From JACKOB01 sp024234575 (lineage in GTDB: Bacteria; Pseudomonadota; Gammaproteobacteria; Pseudomonadales; Oleiphilaceae), in NCBI GenBank assembly GCA_051208035.1, contig JBPJFZ010000012.1, positions 1 to 64,000 of the forward strand: 64,000 bases of DNA, read 5' to 3'. This document shows, piece by piece, positions 59,780 to 64,000 of the stretch (within the stretch, counting starts at the first letter, position 1; every line of letters starts with the position of its first letter). Under the pieces are notes generated by a model. That model was not told where the DNA came from and ran no database searches. It worked only from the letters and a program-made list of their open reading frames with translations. The position numbers and the translations under genes were made by a program.

Positions 59780-59968
59780 CTATTTTTTAGCCAGACGCTC
59801 TTCATTCGTTAAAGTGCGCGCCTGAGACTCTAACATCACAGGAATATCATCAATAATAGGAAAAGCCATCCCATCTGCCCGACAAACCAGCTCTTTCTTC
59901 TCGGCATCATATTTCAGCTCGCCCTTACATAGAGGACAGGCAAGTATCGCTAACAGTTTTTTATCCAC
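59780..59968 (-). CDS. Trm112/YcaR-family zinc-ribbon-like small protein
   Basis: A 62-residue protein with the YcaR pattern: LLAILACPLCKGELKYDAEK (CxxC), then VCRADGMAFPIIDDIPVMLE. The third and fourth ligand positions are reduced, as only one further Cys remains (VCRADG), so zinc binding is doubtful. Trm112-like proteins stabilise methyltransferases; the bacterial form always lies between lpxK and kdsB. GTG start at 59968 with AGGA 7 bases upstream. Confidence 0.92.
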   Translation of the reverse strand: MDKKLLAILACPLCKGELKYDAEKKELVCRADGMAFPIIDDIPVMLESQARTLTNEERLAKK

Positions 59969-60029
59969 AGTAATTTCCTAGTCATATCGGTTATTTTATC
60001 AGTTCGCGTTTTGGGCAGAAATTCTCACA

Positions 60030-61100
60030 CTATTTAATCAGAGATTTTATATCTACCAGCAAACGCTTTACAAACACGTCAGGTAAATTTGCCTGCACTG
60101 GCAAGTACCAAAGGTTGGTGCTTGTTGTATGGCGTAATTTAATGGCATCTTTTTCAGTCATAATCACCGGATAACTGTCACCAAAATCAAGCTCTTGCTC
60201 CTGCAGTACATAGTGATCGGGCTTTGGGTGCTCGATCAACTCTAGCCCCAACTGCTTTAGAGTTGCAAAGAATCTTCCGGGGTTACCAATACCTGCAACA
60301 GCGTGCACGGTAGAGGCATTTAATTGGTTAACCTTTATAGTTTCGCCAGTGGTGATATTAACCAAAACAGTTGTTTGAAGAGACATCGAGAAAAGCCTGT
60401 CTCGATTAAACTCATTGCTATCGTTCTCGTCCGAATAGATTTCATTATCGACAGGGGGTACCTGGGTACCCTCGTTGAGAATAACGTAGTGACACTTCCG
60501 CAGACGGGAAATGGGCTCCCGTAATGGACCCGCAGGTAGCGGCAAGCGATTGCCAAACTGTCTGGCCGCGTCAATCACACCTAGTTCAAGTTGTCGCCCA
60601 AGCGCGTAATGCTGCAGGCCATCATCACATAAAACCACATCGCACTGGAATGACGATACCAGCATGGCGGCCCCCCTGCTTCTAACAGGATCGACAATAA
60701 CATGCGCACCCGTATTACGTTTTATTAAAAGTGGCTCATCCCCACAGATTGTGGCATCTCCATCTGATTCCACAATTAACGGGTATTTTATGTTGTTGCC
60801 GGAGGTTCCATAGCCCCGGCTAACTACGCCAACATCCAGTCCTGCCTGCTTAAGTGCCACAGCCAGCGCAATTGCCAAAGGCGTTTTACCTGTCCCCCCT
60901 ACGGTAATATTTCCTATAACGACAGTAGGCACGGCCGAATCTGACATTCTAAACAGCCCCGAGCTATAAGCGTACAGGCGGAGCTTTACCACACAATAAA
61001 ACAGCAAAGAAAGTGGCAGTAAACATAACATCAACAGCCAGTGATGCGGACCTCTTGGACCATACCAGACCTCATTGATGAAGCTTTCAGCAGATTGCAT
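60030..61100 (-). CDS. lpxK: Tetraacyldisaccharide 4'-kinase
   Basis: A 356-residue inner-membrane-associated kinase phosphorylating the lipid A precursor. An N-terminal amphipathic/hydrophobic helix (about 17-40, HHWLLMLCLLPLSLLFYCVV) precedes the Walker A motif PTVVIGNITVGGTGKTPLAI. VVSRGYGTSGNNIKYPLIV, GDEPLLIKRNTGAHVIVDPV and VVLCDDGLQHYALGRQLELG are family-typical. It lies 95 bp downstream of msbA; the pair is a recurring lipid A export and synthesis unit. Confidence 0.96.
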   Translation of the reverse strand: MQSAESFINEVWYGPRGPHHWLLMLCLLPLSLLFYCVVKLRLYAYSSGLFRMSDSAVPTVVIGNITVGGTGKTPLAIALAVALKQAGLDVGVVSRGYGTSGNNIKYPLIVESDGDATICGDEPLLIKRNTGAHVIVDPVRSRGAAMLVSSFQCDVVLCDDGLQHYALGRQLELGVIDAARQFGNRLPLPAGPLREPISRLRKCHYVILNEGTQVPPVDNEIYSDENDSNEFNRDRLFSMSLQTTVLVNITTGETIKVNQLNASTVHAVAGIGNPGRFFATLKQLGLELIEHPKPDHYVLQEQELDFGDSYPVIMTEKDAIKLRHTTSTNLWYLPVQANLPDVFVKRLLVDIKSLIK

Positions 61101-61195
61101 TTGACGCTCACAAATTCGTTGCCAACGGGGTATTCACAGGCTGTGTCATTGCAAGACAAATAACCGCAAATCAACCCCCGCCGGTAGCTTTAGTA

Positions 61196-62959
61196 TTACT
61201 CGCTGGCAAACTGGTTGCGGTGCAGTCGCGCATAATCGCCCTGCAGTGCCAGCAACTCTGCATGCGTACCTGTTTCTTTGATTTCTCCGCCTTCCATTAC
61301 CACTATTTTATCGGCGTTTTCTATCGTGGATAATCGGTGCGCAATAACCAGAGTCGTTCGGCCTTTCATGACGGTTTCCAAAGCGGCCTGAATATAATGC
61401 TCTGACTCATTGTCCAAAGCGGAGGTCGCTTCATCTAGAATAAGTATGGGGGCATCTTTAAGTAACGCCCGGGCGATTGCTAACCGCTGTCGCTGCCCAC
61501 CAGATAATAAAACACCATTATCACCGATAAGCGTGTCGTAACCTGCCGGAAACTGCGAAATAAACTCATCGGCATGTGCCTTTATCGCGGCATCTTTAAT
61601 TTGCTCAACCGGAACACCTTGTAAACCACCATAAGCGATATTATTGGCAATATTGTCATTAAACAGCGTTACGTGCTGCGTCACGAGTGCGATGTTCTTG
61701 CGTAAGGATGCGAGGGAATAGTCAGCCAAGGACTCGCCATCAATGGTTATGTCGCCTTTGGATATGTCATAAAAACGAGGTAACAGACTGACTAAAGTAG
61801 ACTTGCCACTGCCAGATTTCCCAACAAAAGCAACCGTTTGGCCAGCTTCGATGTCCAGATTGATATTTCGCAATACAGGCTTTGCATCAAGATTATACGC
61901 AAACTCGACATTCTTAAAACAAATGCGCCCTTTCGGAGCAACCAGATCTTTCTTTCCTAAATCTTTCTCGGGCTGTATATCCAGTAACGCAAATAGATCT
62001 TTAGCGGCCGTTAGTCCACTCTGTATGGTTGCGTTGACCTGCGTTAACTGTCTGATAGGTTTTGCAATTGTTGATGCAGCAGTGAAATAGGCAATCAACT
62101 CGCCCACACTCATTCCGCCATGAACATTCGGACTCAGCGCAATCCAGAGTAACGTAGATATCGCAAACGCAATAAGTATCTGCACAACCGGCGTGCTCAG
62201 CGCCTTGGTTAACTCCATTTTCATGCTTTGTACTAGATTGTACTTGCTGGCATCAAAAAATCTGTCTCTCTCATAATCAACCCCATTATAAGTACGCACT
62301 ACCCGATAGCCGTTAATCGCTTCGGAGGCTACATGGGTAACATCCCCCATTGAGTTTTGAATACGTTTGCTGAGTTTGCGAAATCTTTTGCTGACCAGAC
62401 CGATCACCAATCCAATAAATGGACCAATGACAACAAAAATTAACGTGAGCTTCCAGTTTTGATAAATCATGAATGCAAATAAGCCAATTACTGTTAGCCC
62501 TTCTCTCACCGTGATAGTGATAGCATTGGAAGCGGCCCCCGTAATTTGCTCAACATTAAACGTAATCTTCGACACCAGATGCCCTGAAGCATGGCTGTCG
62601 AAAAAACTACAGGGAAGTTTAATAAAGTGGTTGAAAACCTCTGTGCGGATGGAATGGACGATATTTCTGCCAACTTTAGCAATATAAAAACCACCCAAAA
62701 ACGCTCCACCGCCGCGCAATGCAAAGACGCCAATAATAACCAGGCAAACAAACAAACGGCGCTCATCCGAGGGCTCGCGAATCGCTTCTTCCAGATATTC
62801 CATTGACTTTGCCATCAAAACGCTGGCACCGGCATATACCGCATTACCGATGATACTCAATGCAAAAATAAACCAGAAGGGTTTTACATACGTCAGCAGT
62901 CTTTTGTATACCTGCCAATTGGTCATTGAATCGGGAACGTCTCTGGGGTGCTCTTTCAT
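61196..62959 (-). CDS. msbA: Lipid A export ATP-binding/permease MsbA
   Basis: A 587-residue half-transporter flipping lipid A-core across the inner membrane. Six transmembrane helices (about 28-320) precede the ABC domain with Walker A VAFVGKSGSGKSTLVSLLPR, signature DNGVLLSGGQRQRLAIARAL, Walker B APILILDEATSALDNESEHY and the switch His in VIAHRLSTIENA. The MsbA-specific NALLSPF-like loop is replaced by NNIAYGGLQGV here. No good ribosome site precedes the ATG at 62959; ATG at residue 12 is a possible alternative. Confidence 0.95.
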   Translation of the reverse strand: MKEHPRDVPDSMTNWQVYKRLLTYVKPFWFIFALSIIGNAVYAGASVLMAKSMEYLEEAIREPSDERRLFVCLVIIGVFALRGGGAFLGGFYIAKVGRNIVHSIRTEVFNHFIKLPCSFFDSHASGHLVSKITFNVEQITGAASNAITITVREGLTVIGLFAFMIYQNWKLTLIFVVIGPFIGLVIGLVSKRFRKLSKRIQNSMGDVTHVASEAINGYRVVRTYNGVDYERDRFFDASKYNLVQSMKMELTKALSTPVVQILIAFAISTLLWIALSPNVHGGMSVGELIAYFTAASTIAKPIRQLTQVNATIQSGLTAAKDLFALLDIQPEKDLGKKDLVAPKGRICFKNVEFAYNLDAKPVLRNINLDIEAGQTVAFVGKSGSGKSTLVSLLPRFYDISKGDITIDGESLADYSLASLRKNIALVTQHVTLFNDNIANNIAYGGLQGVPVEQIKDAAIKAHADEFISQFPAGYDTLIGDNGVLLSGGQRQRLAIARALLKDAPILILDEATSALDNESEHYIQAALETVMKGRTTLVIAHRLSTIENADKIVVMEGGEIKETGTHAELLALQGDYARLHRNQFASE

Positions 62960-63043
62960 AGGAGTGGCTTAACTCAATTGCAAACGTGGAAGTTCATAAA
63001 TTGGCTGTCTTGTCACGCGAGGAAAATAAAACTGCCCACTGAC

Positions 63044-63066
63044 TACCCCACTAAACTTGTGGGGTA
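63044..63066. other. Hairpin in the exbD-msbA spacer
   Basis: TACCCCAC (63044-63051), 7-nt loop TAAACTT, GTGGGGTA (63059-63066), a perfect 8-bp stem in the 195-bp spacer between exbD and msbA. There is no T-run downstream on the transcribed strand, so it may be a processing or attenuation site rather than a terminator. Nothing else was recognised in the spacer. Confidence 0.4.
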
Positions 63067-63154
63067 CCATTAAACGTGGGCTTAATCTGAGCCAGTGCAA
63101 TATACGGCATCAGGCCTTCGATAAAAAGTTAGTTACCTGCTCTGGAAGTAAAAA

Positions 63155-63577
63155 TTACTCAGCTGGCCCTGTTTTCTGGGTGGTGATACTCAGATGCACA
63201 AAACCCAACTTACCCGCGACATCCATCGCGCGCACAACAAACTCGTGAGGAGTCTTCGCATCTGCTGTAATGATAAAAGGCAATTTGTTGTTACCTTCTG
63301 CAATTTTCATCACGGCTTTACTTAACGTATCCGCTTGATTGTTGATCAATGGGCGCTCATTGACGGAGTACTCTCCTTTACTATTGATGACAATCTCCAA
63401 CACGGTTTTGTCTTCCTGGCCAACCTTACCCGTCGCTTCTGGCAGATCGATTTCCAAATGACTTTCTTTGGTGAAAGTCGTGGATACCATGAAAAATATC
63501 AACAATAGAAAAACAACGTCAATCAGAGGGGTCAGGTTTACCGACACCTCTTCCCCTAATTGTCTTCTAAATTTCAC
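63155..63577 (-). CDS. exbD: ExbD/TolR-family biopolymer transport protein
   Basis: A 140-residue protein with one transmembrane helix containing the proton-path Asp (VSVNLTPLIDVVFLLLIFFM, about 12-32) and a periplasmic domain (STTFTKESHLEIDLPEATG, HEFVVRAMDVAGKLGFVHLS). It works with ExbB/TolQ (upstream) to use the proton motive force. Its place beside msbA-lpxK, not next to a TonB or tolA gene, matches the PA2982-PA2983 pair of Pseudomonas, whose role is probably in envelope assembly. Confidence 0.93.
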   Translation of the reverse strand: MKFRRQLGEEVSVNLTPLIDVVFLLLIFFMVSTTFTKESHLEIDLPEATGKVGQEDKTVLEIVINSKGEYSVNERPLINNQADTLSKAVMKIAEGNNKLPFIITADAKTPHEFVVRAMDVAGKLGFVHLSITTQKTGPAE

Positions 63578-63606
63578 GCTGTTGCTCTCCCGCTAGTGTG
63601 CATCAA

Positions 63607-64000
63607 CTACTCTCCGCCCACATCAATTTCACGGTCGCCGTGCACAACTTCGATCAGTCTGATAGCCTCTTGCTCCATGTTAATAACGATTTCATCAACC
63701 CGGCGCAAAAAATAACGGTGAAATATCAGTGCAGGTATCGCAACAGCCAAGCCGGCTGCTGTGGTTAATAAGGCTTCAGAAATACCACCGGCCAGCACTG
63801 CAGCATTACCCGTACCTTCGAGCTGAATCGCTGCAAACACTTTAATCATACCGATAACAGTCCCCAACAATCCCAGTAGTGGCGTAATAACTGAAACAGT
63901 ACCCAGTGCAGTTAAGAACCGTTCCATATCATGAACTATTTGCGATGCTTCCTGTTCGATGCTTTCTTTCATGACCTCGCGGCCGTGTTTGGCGTTCGCT
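63607..64000 (-). CDS. exbB: ExbB/TolQ/MotA-family proton channel (partial, cut by window end)
   Basis: The last ~131 residues of an ExbB/TolQ protein. The frame stays open to the window end (NAKHGREV precedes the Met at 63972), so that internal ATG is not the real start and the gene begins outside. Visible: ERFLTALGTVSVITPLLGLL, GTVIGMIKVFAAIQLEGTGN and GISEALLTTAAGLAVAIPAL, the two C-terminal transmembrane helices of the family. It forms a proton channel with ExbD, 29 bp downstream. Confidence 0.93.
   Translation of the reverse strand, partial: ANAKHGREVMKESIEQEASQIVHDMERFLTALGTVSVITPLLGLLGTVIGMIKVFAAIQLEGTGNAAVLAGGISEALLTTAAGLAVAIPALIFHRYFLRRVDEIVINMEQEAIRLIEVVHGDREIDVGGE

Noticed and set aside
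1..64000. CRISPR arrays, tRNA or rRNA genes, insertion sequences
   Set aside because: No regularly spaced repeats, cloverleaf-like segments, ribosomal RNA signatures or transposase genes were recognised on either strand. A tRNAscan or ISfinder search could still reveal something subtle.

Overview
The window looks like chromosomal DNA of a heterotrophic, probably marine or aquatic gammaproteobacterium. The signs are the envelope operon order murB / low-Mr phosphatase / kdsB / trm112-like / lpxK / msbA / exbD / exbB (close to the Pseudomonas order), a LiuR-type leucine catabolic operon, a PsrA-like operator beside the ETF genes, and a complete set of type II secretion inner-membrane genes. A Cellvibrionales-like host is a reasonable guess but is not proven by anything here. 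No rRNA, tRNA or CRISPR was seen.

Layout. 1-4912: a chromosomal integron. Six attC-like sites bound small, mostly unknown cassette genes on the minus strand (BrnT/BrnA toxin-antitoxin, an antibiotic-biosynthesis-monooxygenase fold, a TerB-like helical protein, a zinc-ribbon protein, an EF-Tu-domain-2-like barrel). They run away from attI and a plus-strand integron integrase with an unusual N-terminal extension. 4968-13324: RimB-RimK fusion, YheT-type hydrolase, a degenerate ccdB toxin, a large acyl-CoA dehydrogenase, an Old Yellow Enzyme divergent from a GlxA/AraC regulator, and a fatty acid desaturase. 13349-19178: two diguanylate cyclases, glutathione reductase, a GNAT. 19281-28415: type II secretion genes gspE to gspM on the minus strand and a PDZ-less gspC divergent from gspE; gspD and gspN are not here. 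28476-29138: a LapG-like protease.

29263-38463: liuR and the leucine/isovalerate pathway (isovaleryl-CoA dehydrogenase, methylcrotonyl-CoA carboxylase, methylglutaconyl-CoA hydratase, HMG-CoA lyase, acetoacetyl-CoA synthetase). 38545-42565: ETF beta/alpha and, divergently, ETF-quinone oxidoreductase, which take the electrons from the acyl-CoA dehydrogenases to quinone. They are separated by a 684-bp region with a PsrA-like palindrome and RNA-folding potential. 42760-46071: ferrochelatase, carbonic anhydrase, a cold-shock protein with a long leader, and the proteasome-like protein Anbu. 46128-48552: the alpha-E and circularly permuted ATP-grasp partners of Anbu. 48797-55664: MATE exporter, a 30-residue Cys-rich peptide gene, a MASE2 hybrid histidine kinase, an orphan TssB-TssC fused sheath-like protein, and a zinc-less Sir2. 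55848-57302: Baeyer-Villiger-type monooxygenase. 57352-64000: the murB to exbB envelope operon, cut by the window end.

The most unusual items are the stand-alone TssB-TssC fusion, the integrase extension, the CcdB with a replaced C-terminus, the Cys-rich micropeptide and the structured etf intergenic region.
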